Assembly: GCA_963777975.1 (NCBI GenBank)
Contig: CAVZSO010000004.1
Location: 1-64,000 of the forward strand
Source of the DNA: CSP1-4 sp963777975
GTDB taxonomy: Bacteria > Chloroflexota > Limnocylindria > Limnocylindrales > CSP1-4
Direction: 5' to 3'
Length of the DNA: 64,000 bases
The notes beneath the pieces are model-generated. The model saw only the letters and a program-made list of their open reading frames with translations. It was not told the DNA's origin and did no database searches. The first letter of the stretch is position 1. Every line of letters begins with the position of its first letter. Made by a program: the position numbers and the translations under genes. Below are positions 53,218 to 64,000 of this stretch, one piece after another.

Positions 53218-54309
53218 CTAGTGGGCCGGAGCGAGGTACGGGAAGCTGGTCATCAGGGGGACGTCGTTGGCGCCGACGTTGTCGGTCGTCAGGATGGCGT
53301 GACCCTCGAGGCCGCCCGTGACCACGTTGAGCTCGAAGTCGATGACGTCCTCGGCGAGCGTTCGCCCGTTGAGGATGTGACCGGCCTTGTCGCCCGTGAA
53401 CGACGTGCCGTTGGCCTTGCCCAGGTCTGCCGTGGTGATGTTGATCACGTCGGGCAGGAGCAGGCCGCGGATCGCGTCGGCCGTCGCCGGCGAGTTGCCG
53501 AAGTACTCGAGCACGGCCTCGAAGGTCGGGCCCCATTTGGTCGGATCGTTGGCCGGAGCGGTCTGGTTGTACCTGTCCTTGTCCGTCGCATCGGTCTTGA
53601 AGGGATCGATGAAGACGGTGTTCAGGCCGGGCTTGCCCATCCGGTCGATGCGCTTGCCGTCACGGCGCGTGGTGGCCCAGAAGTTGGCCTTGGCGCCGAT
53701 CCAGGAGTCGGGCACCTCGAGCACGATGGTCGAGATGTTGGTCCCGACGAAGAAGTCGTCGCCGGGCGTATCCGTCAGCCCGGATGCGTCCGTGTAGGTC
53801 GAGTCCTTGAGCTGGTTGTAGCCAGCCAGGTCGAAGAAGAAGGGATCGTCGCGCAGGCCGGCCCAGATGCGGGCGCCGCCGCCAAGGTCGTTGGTACGGC
53901 CGGTCTTGCCGGTCCCGATGAGCTTGCCGTTGCGGTAGACCCAGAGCGGCTGTCGGCCGTGTGCGTTGACCGGACCGAAACGAACCTTGTAGACGCGGTC
54001 CTTCGCGTCGTTCAGGTCCGCGTCGGGCGTGGCACCACGGCTGAGGTTGAAGCGATAGACGCCCTTCGTGGAGAAGCGGGTGCCGGAGACCACGCCGGCC
54101 AACGGGTTGACGTCCATGACCAGGACGGTCTTGGCGCTGTTCCGAGCGTCGAAGGCATAGATGTCCGTGATGTCGAGCGGGTGGTCCGTCTCGTTCTTGA
54201 GGGCCGGCGCGTCGAGGTGGTCGGCGGCCGAGGTCAGCAGCGGGGCGGCCCCGAAGGTGAGCACGACGACGGCCGTGCCGACCATCGCGAGCGCCAATGG
54301 CTTTCGCAT
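53218..54309 (-). CDS. DUF4331 exported protein
   Basis: The 363-residue product has a signal peptide (LALAMVGTAVVVLTFGAAPL). DUF4331 features follow: AADHLDAPALKNETDHPLDI then TDIYAFDARNSAKTVLVMDV, GVYRFNLSRGATPDADLNDA, and AGLRDDPFFFDLAGYNQLKD with TIVLEVPDSWIG. The HLD...P motif and D-rich sites look metal-binding. The family is uncharacterised. I chose the ATG at 54309, with AAAGGAAG upstream. It lies 73 bases before the TPR gene in the same direction, heading the DUF4331-TPR-NicO cluster. Confidence 0.85.
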   Translation of the reverse strand: MRKPLALAMVGTAVVVLTFGAAPLLTSAADHLDAPALKNETDHPLDITDIYAFDARNSAKTVLVMDVNPLAGVVSGTRFSTKGVYRFNLSRGATPDADLNDAKDRVYKVRFGPVNAHGRQPLWVYRNGKLIGTGKTGRTNDLGGGARIWAGLRDDPFFFDLAGYNQLKDSTYTDASGLTDTPGDDFFVGTNISTIVLEVPDSWIGAKANFWATTRRDGKRIDRMGKPGLNTVFIDPFKTDATDKDRYNQTAPANDPTKWGPTFEAVLEYFGNSPATADAIRGLLLPDVINITTADLGKANGTSFTGDKAGHILNGRTLAEDVIDFELNVVTGGLEGHAILTTDNVGANDVPLMTSFPYLAPAH

Positions 54310-54553
54310 GGCTGGGAGTCTTCCTTTCGGGATGTCTACGGCAGCTGGCGGGGCGCGCGTTCGCCATGCCGATGGGCTGGGTGCGCCGGGCGTCGCGAAC
54401 ACCAAGCGTCTGAGCCCTGATGCGCGGTGGCACCGCGGATGGATGAATTGACGTCTGTCGTCTGGAGCCGAGTGCGACCTGGGGATCGGTCGGCGTCCTG
54501 GCGGCTCGATCGCGGAGGCAGTCGGCCTCAGCCCGCCTCTGGCCTTTGGGCGC
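54310..54553. other. Intergenic gap
   Basis: 244 bases between the R3H ATPase stop and the DUF4331 start, both minus strand. It should hold the promoter of the DUF4331 cluster. No metal-box, riboswitch or hairpin is obvious. Confidence 0.4.
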
Positions 54554-56779
54554 CTAGCGCCAGACGCGGACCTGGTCCGGATAGAGACGGACGCGTCGGT
54601 ATGGCTCACGCCCACGAGAGCGGGAGACGAGGTTGGCGCGCTCGGCCATCTGGTGCTGCAGCCGACGGATGTAGGCGTTCTGCGGCGACAGCTCGACAGG
54701 CTTCGCCGCGCGCATGACCAGCCCGATGGCCTCCTCCGTCTCGCGCAGCGCGGCTTCGCGCGGGTCGACCTCGACCGAGTAGAGCGACGTCAGGCAGGCC
54801 TGCATCTGCAGGATGGTGTTCGACTTCAGGACGTAGATCGGCTTGGCCAGCTCCTCCGCCTCGCGCAGGGTCGGCGGCTTCTGGCGGTAGGCGCTGCGGA
54901 GGGTCATGACGACGTCCGCCTCCTCGAGGTCTCGGACGACGATGACCGGCAGCTGCAGCTCCCTGATCGCCTGCTCCAACCGTTTGCGGCTGATCCCGAA
55001 GCCGACCATGCGGATGGTCGGCAGTGCGGTGGCATAGCCGTCGGGCGCCGTCGCCCCCAGCGGGTCGTAGAAGGCGCCGTTCTCGTCGGCGACGACGGCC
55101 TCTGTCGCGAGGTCGTCAGCGAGCTCGTCGTCGTCATCGTCATCGTCGATCAGGGGCGCCACCGCCTCGGCGTCCGCGTCGAGCGTCCGGATGGCCTGTC
55201 GCGCCGCGTCCCGCCATTCGCGTTGGCGATCGAGCTCGCGGATGTCACGGGCACGCGGCTCGGGCAGCGGGATGGAGCCGCGCTCGAGGGGTCCTCGGTC
55301 GGCGATCTCGCCGGTCATGAACGGCGCATCAGCCATCAGCGAGGGGTCATAGCCGGCACCAGATCCGCCGTTGTCGAAGCCGCCGGGTTCCGTGTCACGC
55401 GCGTCCGGAGGGTTCGCAGATCCGCCCCGGCGAGGCCCCTGGGCGCCCTGGCCGGACGAGGTCCTGCCACGCGGCGCCCGCCAACCACCGCCGCTGCCCG
55501 CTCGGAAGGGAGCGGGCCGTCCGCGCTCTCCACCCCGGTAGCCGCTTTCACGCGCATCCGGCCGCCAGCCGGGCTCCACGCGCCAGCCGAGGCCGGCCCC
55601 GACGAGGCCGCTGAACCGCTCCGTCGGACCGAGCGCCGGGTTGGCCGACGGCTTGGGGCGAGCCTGGGTCCGATGCACGCCACCTTCGTCTCGCCAGCGC
55701 AGCTCGGGCGCCACCTGATCGCCCCGCAGCAGTGCATCGATGGTCTCGGCGACGTCGGCGTGGACGGTCACCCGGTCGCGATCCTGGATCTCGATGATGA
55801 CGTCGAAGGTCGGTGGCGCCTTGCGCTCGAGGACGCTCTTCTGGGTCCGCCGACGGCGGGCTTCCTCGTCGCCCAGCGTCACGCTCTGGATGCCGCCGAT
55901 AAGATCGGAGAGCGTCGGGTTGAGCATCAGGTTGTCGAGGTTGTTGCCGTGGGCGGTGCCGATCAGCTGGACGCCGCGCTCGGCGATGGTCCGCGCCGCG
56001 GCGGCCTCGAGCTCGGTGCCGATCTCGTCGATGACGATGACCTCGGGCATGTGGTTCTCGACGGCCTCGATCATCACGTGGTGCTGGAGGGCGGGCGTGG
56101 GAACCTGCATGCGCCGCGCGCGCCCGATGCCCGGGTGCGGGATGTCGCCGTCGCCGGCGATCTCGTTCGAGGTGTCGACCACGACCACGCGCTTGTCCAT
56201 GTCGTCGGCCAGGACGCGAGCCGCCTCACGGAGCATGGTCGTCTTGCCGATGCCTGGCCGGCCCATGATCAGGATCGACTTCCCGCTCTCGACGAAGTCG
56301 TCGATGATCTCGATGGTCCCGAAGACCGCCCGGCCGATGCGGCAGGTCAGACCCACGATCTTGCCGCTTCGATTGCGGATGGCGCTGATGCGATGGAGGG
56401 TGCGCTCGATGCCGGCGCGGTTGTCGTCGCCGAAGGTTCCGATGTGGTCGACGACCGACTGCAGGTCGGCCTCGACGATCTCGCGATCGAGCAACACGGC
56501 CTCGCCGCCACCCCCGAAACGCGCCTCCGGACGGCGGCCGAGGTCCATCACGACCTCGATCAGGTCGCGCTCCGGCGGCAATGCGTGCAGGGCAGCGACG
56601 ATCTCCGCGGGCAGCGCGGCGAGCAGGGCGTCGAGGTCGTCGGTCATCTCACGGGGCTCGGGGCTGGGCACGGCGGCTCCTTCCTCGCGCAACGTCGGTT
56701 CGGGGCTCGGATCGGGGATCGGTTCCGTCACGGGTTCGGACATCTCGTCGGGCATGGCATCGGGCGCGGGCTTGGTCAT
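54554..56779 (-). CDS. AAA ATPase with R3H nucleic-acid-binding domain
   Basis: The 741-residue protein resembles SpoIIIAA/Ycf45-type ATPases. After an acidic lead come AALPAEIVAALHALPPERDL and RISAIRNRSGKIVGLTCRIG. The ATPase has Walker A LIMGRPGIGKTTMLREAARV, RVVVVDTSNEIAGDGDIPHP, and Walker B EVIVIDEIGTELEAAAARTI with GTAHGNNLDNLM. A disordered Gly/Arg linker (about 390-510) and the run DDDDDDD follow, then RMVGFGISRKRLEQAIRELQ. The R3H domain YIRRLQHQMAERANLVSRSR binds single-stranded nucleic acid. Widely conserved in Chloroflexota and Firmicutes; exact role unknown. Its ATG overlaps the upstream stop (56776-56779). Confidence 0.85.
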   Translation of the reverse strand: MTKPAPDAMPDEMSEPVTEPIPDPSPEPTLREEGAAVPSPEPREMTDDLDALLAALPAEIVAALHALPPERDLIEVVMDLGRRPEARFGGGGEAVLLDREIVEADLQSVVDHIGTFGDDNRAGIERTLHRISAIRNRSGKIVGLTCRIGRAVFGTIEIIDDFVESGKSILIMGRPGIGKTTMLREAARVLADDMDKRVVVVDTSNEIAGDGDIPHPGIGRARRMQVPTPALQHHVMIEAVENHMPEVIVIDEIGTELEAAAARTIAERGVQLIGTAHGNNLDNLMLNPTLSDLIGGIQSVTLGDEEARRRRTQKSVLERKAPPTFDVIIEIQDRDRVTVHADVAETIDALLRGDQVAPELRWRDEGGVHRTQARPKPSANPALGPTERFSGLVGAGLGWRVEPGWRPDARESGYRGGERGRPAPFRAGSGGGWRAPRGRTSSGQGAQGPRRGGSANPPDARDTEPGGFDNGGSGAGYDPSLMADAPFMTGEIADRGPLERGSIPLPEPRARDIRELDRQREWRDAARQAIRTLDADAEAVAPLIDDDDDDDELADDLATEAVVADENGAFYDPLGATAPDGYATALPTIRMVGFGISRKRLEQAIRELQLPVIVVRDLEEADVVMTLRSAYRQKPPTLREAEELAKPIYVLKSNTILQMQACLTSLYSVEVDPREAALRETEEAIGLVMRAAKPVELSPQNAYIRRLQHQMAERANLVSRSRGREPYRRVRLYPDQVRVWR

Positions 56780-57867
56780 CGGACGGCCGGCACCATGGCC
56801 GGCTCGGCGACCCGCACCAGGGTCTCCTTCATCAACAGGGTCACGGTGGCGATGCGTTCGAAGCCGGCGTCCTCCAGCCGCCCATCGATCGGCGCCTCGT
56901 AGGTTCGCACGGGCGAGACGACCCCGTGGTCGTGGCCATGAGCGCGACCGCCGCTCCGGTGGACGGCGGCCTGTTCGGCGATCTGGCCGAGGCCGAAACG
57001 GACCATGTCGGTCGTGTCGAAGCCCGGCCGCGCGACGATCCGCAGGTAGTGCGGCTGAGCCTCCTTGGAGACGCCGACCTGCACGAAGGCGGCGAAGGGC
57101 GTGTCGGGGCCCGGCGCCCCGGCCGGATCCTCCTGGACGAAGGCGCTCACGTCGGCGAAGCGCAGGATGGGCGTCAGGCTGCTGCGCGGGATGCGCCATT
57201 GCGAGCCCTGGCGCTCCCAGTCGGGGAGCCGGTAGCTCTCCAGGCGTGCCACCGGCTGCGGCGTCGCCGCGGCATACAGCTGACTGAGCCGCACCGCGTC
57301 GAGGGGCAGCGTTGCCCTGATGCCGAGGGAAGCTGCATCGGCCTCCGCCATCGGCTCCGGCAGACCGGTCTCGAGCGGCCGGAAGTAGAGCCACTCCTCG
57401 CCGTAGCGCGCGAAGCCGTGTTGCATGAAGAGCTCGACGTTGCCACCGACGTCGGCGCAGGCCACGTGGAAGCGGTTCGCGCCGCGTTTGGAGCCGTCGC
57501 GGAGGAGGTGCTGGACCAGCCGGTAGCGGATGTCGCCGGCATCGCCCTGTCCGATGGCATCGAGCTCCACGATGGTCCATTCATCGCGATGGCCGTCCCG
57601 TTCCACGCGCAGCAGGCCGGCCAGGTGCCGATCCTCCTCGAAGACGTACAGCTGGTCGTGCGGCAGGAAGGCGCCGAGCGGCATCCGGAAGAGGCTGAAG
57701 ACGCTGACCGAGCTGCCCGATAGGGGCAGGCCGAGCGACTGGACCGATGCGTCTTCGGGGGCATCGCCCTGCGACAGCCGCGACAGGTCGCCGAGGGCGG
57801 CCAGGTCGGTCAGGCGAGCGGCGCGGACTTTCCCCGGGCGCGCGCCGCGTGGCGAGCGCCCGGTCAT
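56776..57867 (-). CDS. GNAT-fold-like protein, function unknown
   Basis: The 363-residue protein has an N-terminal half resembling an acetyltransferase fold (KVRAARLTDLAALGDLSRLS, AGLLRVERDGHRDEWTIVEL, LVQHLLRDGSKRGANRFHVA, ELFMQHGFARYGEEWLYFRP). The second half repeats a similar alpha/beta layout (PHYLRIVARPGFDTTDMVRF to EAPIDGRLEDAGFERIATVT). The acetyl-CoA loop Q/RxxGxG/A is not clear, so activity is doubtful. It is coupled by ATGA overlap to the R3H ATPase, which suggests a shared process. Confidence 0.65.
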   Translation of the reverse strand: MTGRSPRGARPGKVRAARLTDLAALGDLSRLSQGDAPEDASVQSLGLPLSGSSVSVFSLFRMPLGAFLPHDQLYVFEEDRHLAGLLRVERDGHRDEWTIVELDAIGQGDAGDIRYRLVQHLLRDGSKRGANRFHVACADVGGNVELFMQHGFARYGEEWLYFRPLETGLPEPMAEADAASLGIRATLPLDAVRLSQLYAAATPQPVARLESYRLPDWERQGSQWRIPRSSLTPILRFADVSAFVQEDPAGAPGPDTPFAAFVQVGVSKEAQPHYLRIVARPGFDTTDMVRFGLGQIAEQAAVHRSGGRAHGHDHGVVSPVRTYEAPIDGRLEDAGFERIATVTLLMKETLVRVAEPAMVPAVR

Positions 57868-57895
57868 CGGCTGACTCGTGGCATCGCTGGCGCGG

Positions 57896-58540
57896 TCATC
57901 GGACGGCTCGCCGCGTGGGATGGTGCCGGCGGCCGGAGCCCTCGGCCGGGTCGTCGAACGCGTCGGCCATGGTGGCCAGCAGTCGATGGAAGCGGGTCTC
58001 CCCGGCCAGCTCGGGATGGAACGCCGTGGCCATCACGTTGCGCTCGCGGACCGCCACGATCCGTCCGTCATCGAGTCGGGCCAGGACGTCGACATCCGGC
58101 CCGACACGTTCGACGATCGGCGCCCGGATGAAGATGCCGTGGACCGGCGTGTCGCCGAGGACAGGCACCGAGACGTCGCCCTCGAAGGAGTCCAGCTGAC
58201 GTCCGAACGCGTTGCGCTTGACGTCGACGTCGAGGAGGGGGAAGACCGGCTCGTCGCCGTCGACGATCTGCGTCGAGAGCAGGATCATGCCGGCGCAGGT
58301 GCCGAAGATGGGCACGCCGGCGGCGGCCAGGTCCATGATCGGCAGACGCAGTCCCCAGCGGTCGATGAGCTTGCGCTGGGCGGTGCTTTCGCCGCCCGGC
58401 AGGATGAGGCCGGCCACGCCATCCAGGTCGGCCGGCATTCGAACCTCGATCCCGTCGGCACCGATCGTGCGCAGGACCGCGAGATGCTCGGCGAAGGCGC
58501 CCTGGACGGCGAGCACGCCGATGCGCGTGGCGCGCGTCAT
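57896..58540 (-). CDS. pdxT: Pyridoxal 5'-phosphate synthase glutaminase subunit
   Basis: The 214-residue class I glutaminase supplies ammonia to PdxS for PLP synthesis. It has IGVLAVQGAFAEHLAVL, ILPGGESTAQRKLIDRWGL, nucleophile C82 in FGTCAGMILLST, and H175/E177 in AFHPELAGETRFH. The ATG at 58540 has GGCGGAG upstream; an in-frame ATG at 58582 lacks a ribosome site. It follows pdxS by about 100 bases in the same direction. The last 20 residues are basic and beyond the usual family end. Confidence 0.93.
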   Translation of the reverse strand: MTRATRIGVLAVQGAFAEHLAVLRTIGADGIEVRMPADLDGVAGLILPGGESTAQRKLIDRWGLRLPIMDLAAAGVPIFGTCAGMILLSTQIVDGDEPVFPLLDVDVKRNAFGRQLDSFEGDVSVPVLGDTPVHGIFIRAPIVERVGPDVDVLARLDDGRIVAVRERNVMATAFHPELAGETRFHRLLATMADAFDDPAEGSGRRHHPTRRAVR

Positions 58541-58640
58541 CGACACGGCTCCGCCGGCGCCGATCGGCGTCGCTTGCGACATGACACCGGGTGGGGCATC
58601 GCTCGGCCCCCGCTCAGCCCGGCCTGCTCGACCGGCCCGC

Positions 58641-59528
<888 letters not shown>

Positions 59529-59701
59529 GCTCTCGTGTGTCCTCGGTCTTGCTGCGCGCCGGCTGTGGTCGCTTGCCCCGGGGTCCTCGCCCGTTCGAGT
59601 CGACCGGCAGCACCTCGCGCGTGCCGGATTATCGCATGAGCTGTGAACGACCCTGCGACCTGTCTCTTTGTTCGGCGGGCCACGCGTCCTGACGGCGTCG
59701 C

Positions 59702-62091
<2,390 letters not shown>

Positions 62092-62102
62092 GGTGTCTCC
62101 AC

Positions 62103-62972
62103 TCAGGTCGCCTCCTCGGCCAGCCCCCAGCGATGGCGCACCGAGCGCTCGAGGGTGCCGAAGAAGACCGAGTCGACGACGATGCCGATGATCAGGATGA
62201 CGAGCATGATGGCCAGCAATCCCTCGGCATCGGACAGCTCCCGCGCGTTGGCGAGCTTGGTGCCGATCGACGATTGCCCGGCGATGATGACCAGCAGCTC
62301 GCCGGCCATGAGGCTGCGCCAGGCGAACGCCCAGCCCTGCTTCAGCCCGCCGATGAACGAGGGGAAGGCGGCCGGCAGCAGCACGTGACGGTAGAAGTCG
62401 GCTCCCCGCGCGCCCATGACCGTGGCAGCGCGCAGCAGCACGCGCGGGATCTGGTCGACGCCGGAGATGAGGCCGTTGGCGATCGACGGCGCCGCGCCGA
62501 GGATGACGACGAACAGGATGGCCCGCTCGGTCAGCTGGAAGAGCAGGATGGCGAGCGGGAACCAGGCGATCGAGGGCATGGTCTGGATGCCCGAGATGAG
62601 CGCGCCGATGGCCGTCCGCAAGGGCTTGAAGCGGACCACGGCAAGGGCCAGCAGGATCCCGATGATGACCGCCAACGCAAAGCCGATGACGCCTCGCCGG
62701 AGCGTGATGAGGATGGCGTCCTGAAGACCGGCTTCATTGACCTCCCTGGCCAGGGTGCCGAAGACCGCCCATGGTCCGGGCAGCGCGTATTCCGGCTTCC
62801 AGCCTGACCAGACGACGAGCTGCCAGGCGAGGACCGCGATGCCGATGGCGGCGAGCTTGGGCCACAGGCCGCGCCAGGTGCGACGCGCGAGGCCCGGGTG
62901 CGCGGCGATCGGCCGATCGAGGGCATCGAGGCCAGCCAGCTCCGACTCGAGCGGTATCTCAGTCGGTCGCAT
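62103..62972 (-). CDS. ABC transporter permease (SsuC/TauC type)
   Basis: The 289-residue protein has about six helices: AAIGIAVLAWQLVVWSGW, GVIGFALAVIIGILLALAVV, IAWFPLAILLFQLTERAILF, and LLAIMLVILIIGIVVDSVFF. The EAA loop that meets the ATPase is around RAATVMGARGADFYRHVLLP and AAFPSFIGGLKQGWAFAWRS. This belongs to the nitrate/sulfonate/bicarbonate/thiamine-precursor permease family; the substrate cannot be read from the permease. It overlaps the ATPase gene by 14 bases. Confidence 0.9.
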   Translation of the reverse strand: MRPTEIPLESELAGLDALDRPIAAHPGLARRTWRGLWPKLAAIGIAVLAWQLVVWSGWKPEYALPGPWAVFGTLAREVNEAGLQDAILITLRRGVIGFALAVIIGILLALAVVRFKPLRTAIGALISGIQTMPSIAWFPLAILLFQLTERAILFVVILGAAPSIANGLISGVDQIPRVLLRAATVMGARGADFYRHVLLPAAFPSFIGGLKQGWAFAWRSLMAGELLVIIAGQSSIGTKLANARELSDAEGLLAIMLVILIIGIVVDSVFFGTLERSVRHRWGLAEEAT

Positions 62973-63861
62973 GGCGACGAACCTCCTGACGGAGGCGCTC
63001 CAGCACCACCCCGGCCACCTCGCCGACCTGCCGAGTGCCGATCTCGCGCGGACGCTCGAGATCGACGGCGAACTCCTCGGCCACGCGACCTGGCCGGCTG
63101 GTCAGGAGCACGATCCGATCACCCAGCCGGACGGCCTCGCGCACGTCATGGGTCACGAAGACGATGGTCAACCCGCGCTCGCGCCAGAGCCGCTCCAGCT
63201 CGTCGTGGAGGAGGTCACGGGTCATCGCATCGAGTGACCCGAATGGCTCGTCCATGAGCACGACCTCGGCGCGTTGGGCGAGCGCGCGCGCCAGTGCGAC
63301 ACGCTGGCGCATGCCACCGGACAGCTCATGTGGCCGCTTGTCCCCGAAGCCGTCGAGATGGACGAGCTCGAGAAGGGCTGCGACATCGTCCTGTCGCTCG
63401 CCCTTTGGCACGCCGTGGAAGCGCAGCGGCAGCTCGATGTTCTCGGCCGCGGTCAGCCACGGGAAGAGCGCCGCCTCCTGGAACATGAGGGCCGGCCGGC
63501 CGGCGTCGAGGGTGATGGTCCCGGCGCCGGGCCGGTCGAGGCCGGCGATGAGGTTGAGCAGCGTGGTCTTGCCACATCCCGAGGCACCGACCATGCACAG
63601 GAACTCGCCGCGCTCGACGGTCATCGAGATGCCGTCGAGGGCCAGGACGCTGTTGCCGGCCGGTCCGTAGTGCTTGGTGACGCCGCGTATCTCGATGGCC
63701 GGATCGCTCGTCGTCCGGTCGGATGGAGCGGGCCGAGGCAGTGCCGCCAGGTGTGGCTCACCGGACGGAGGCACCGAGCGCGATGGATCGGGCGCGATGG
63801 CGGGCTCCACGGACCCAAGCATATCCGCCGGCCCCTCATCGGGCGCCCGAGAGACGGTCAC
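62959..63861 (-). CDS. ABC transporter ATPase (SsuB/TauB type)
   Basis: The 300-residue ATPase has Walker A MVGASGCGKTTLLNLIAGLD, the Q-loop ALMFQEAALFPWLTAAENIE, signature LSGGMRQRVALARALAQRA, Walker B VVLMDEPFGSLDAMTR and the switch FVTHDVREAVRL. It fits the nitrate/taurine/sulfonate group. The first 50 residues are a Pro/Ser-rich extension, so the start may be later. As read it begins at a GTG that overlaps the upstream stop as GTGA. Confidence 0.93.
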   Translation of the reverse strand: MTVSRAPDEGPADMLGSVEPAIAPDPSRSVPPSGEPHLAALPRPAPSDRTTSDPAIEIRGVTKHYGPAGNSVLALDGISMTVERGEFLCMVGASGCGKTTLLNLIAGLDRPGAGTITLDAGRPALMFQEAALFPWLTAAENIELPLRFHGVPKGERQDDVAALLELVHLDGFGDKRPHELSGGMRQRVALARALAQRAEVVLMDEPFGSLDAMTRDLLHDELERLWRERGLTIVFVTHDVREAVRLGDRIVLLTSRPGRVAEEFAVDLERPREIGTRQVGEVAGVVLERLRQEVRRHATD

Positions 63862-64000
63862 GGCACCGCGATCTCGGGCTTGCCGGCCTCCTTGAGGACC
63901 TCGTTGAGGAGCGTCAGGTCATAGATGCCCGTCAGGTCGGTCTTCTCGAGCAGCCCCAGCTCGGTGGCCTCGGCGGCCGACGTCGCCAGCGATGAGGCGA
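63858..64000 (-). CDS. ABC substrate-binding protein, C-terminal end only
   Basis: The last 47 or so codons read to the window edge: SAAEATELGLLEKTDLTGIY, LTLLNEVLKEAGKPEIAVP and stop at 63858. The pattern ELGLLEKTDLTGIYDL is typical of SsuA/NMT1-like periplasmic binding proteins. It completes a binding protein-ATPase-permease operon whose start lies outside. The ligand is unknown. Confidence 0.75.
   Translation of the reverse strand, partial: ASSLATSAAEATELGLLEKTDLTGIYDLTLLNEVLKEAGKPEIAVP

Noticed and set aside
54653..56902. Plus-strand open frame of 749 codons antisense to the R3H ATPase gene
   Set aside because: Shadow of a well-supported gene on the other strand.

Overview
The window is high-GC bacterial DNA with dense genes and no rRNA, tRNA, CRISPR array or insertion sequence that I could find. 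It reads as two blocks that probably come from different organisms. The left block (about 1-21,990) looks like a Thermoleophilia/Solirubrobacter-type actinobacterium: two ECF sigma systems, a secreted Y-x4-D repeat protein, an RTX-like protein, a large Ig-domain surface protein, an MmyB-type XRE regulator and a stand-alone LigD polymerase domain. The right block (about 21,990-64,000) looks like a Chloroflexota (Limnocylindria-like) chromosome: mreBC, radC, guaB3-guaA, a cyclic-di-AMP PII-like protein, tmk, pdxST, an R3H-domain ATPase and secreted proteins with FlgD-type Ig repeats. The taxonomic labels are inference from gene content. The join at about 21,990 fuses a GH18 protein in frame to an unrelated tail.

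Left block: a truncated AAA/TPR regulator; a cupin; a secreted Y-x4-D protein with a small conserved partner; an XRE regulator; an ECF sigma gene convergent with its likely anti-sigma gene; an RTX-like protein; LigD-Pol; a membrane protein; a second cupin; a PAS protein; a 1,390-residue Ig/PKD surface protein; a methyltransferase; a PAS-LuxR regulator divergent from a second sigma factor with a membrane segment and long Ser/Gly tail; a secreted repeat protein; a BBE-type FAD oxidase; and a deiodinase-like protein. The most useful discovery is a bipartite promoter, GGGAAT-N17-GTCYTT. It occurs three times with exact spacing, upstream of the Y-x4-D gene, the anti-sigma gene and the RTX gene, and it likely defines the regulon of the neighbouring ECF sigma factor.

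Right block: a GH18 protein divergent from a cyclase/AAA/TPR gene that is broken by at least ten frame changes; a PAS-PAS-adenylate cyclase; a secreted protein with a caspase-like His/Cys pair; a LysM membrane protein convergent with mreC-mreB; a methyltransferase; radC; then a minus-strand run of membrane and zinc-ribbon proteins, guaA, guaB3, a Nudix hydrolase and the PII-like protein. A GAF-GGDEF diguanylate cyclase diverges from that run. Next come tmk-sigma-anti-sigma (coupled by 4-base overlaps), a DUF4331-TPR-NicO metal-transport cluster, R3H-ATPase with a GNAT-like partner, pdxS-pdxT, a UvrA/DrrC-like ATPase, and an ABC importer that runs off the right edge.

Single-base frame changes occur in about half of the left-block genes and in several right-block genes. 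Several can be repaired by one base in or beside a homopolymer, so most are probably sequencing indels rather than mutations.
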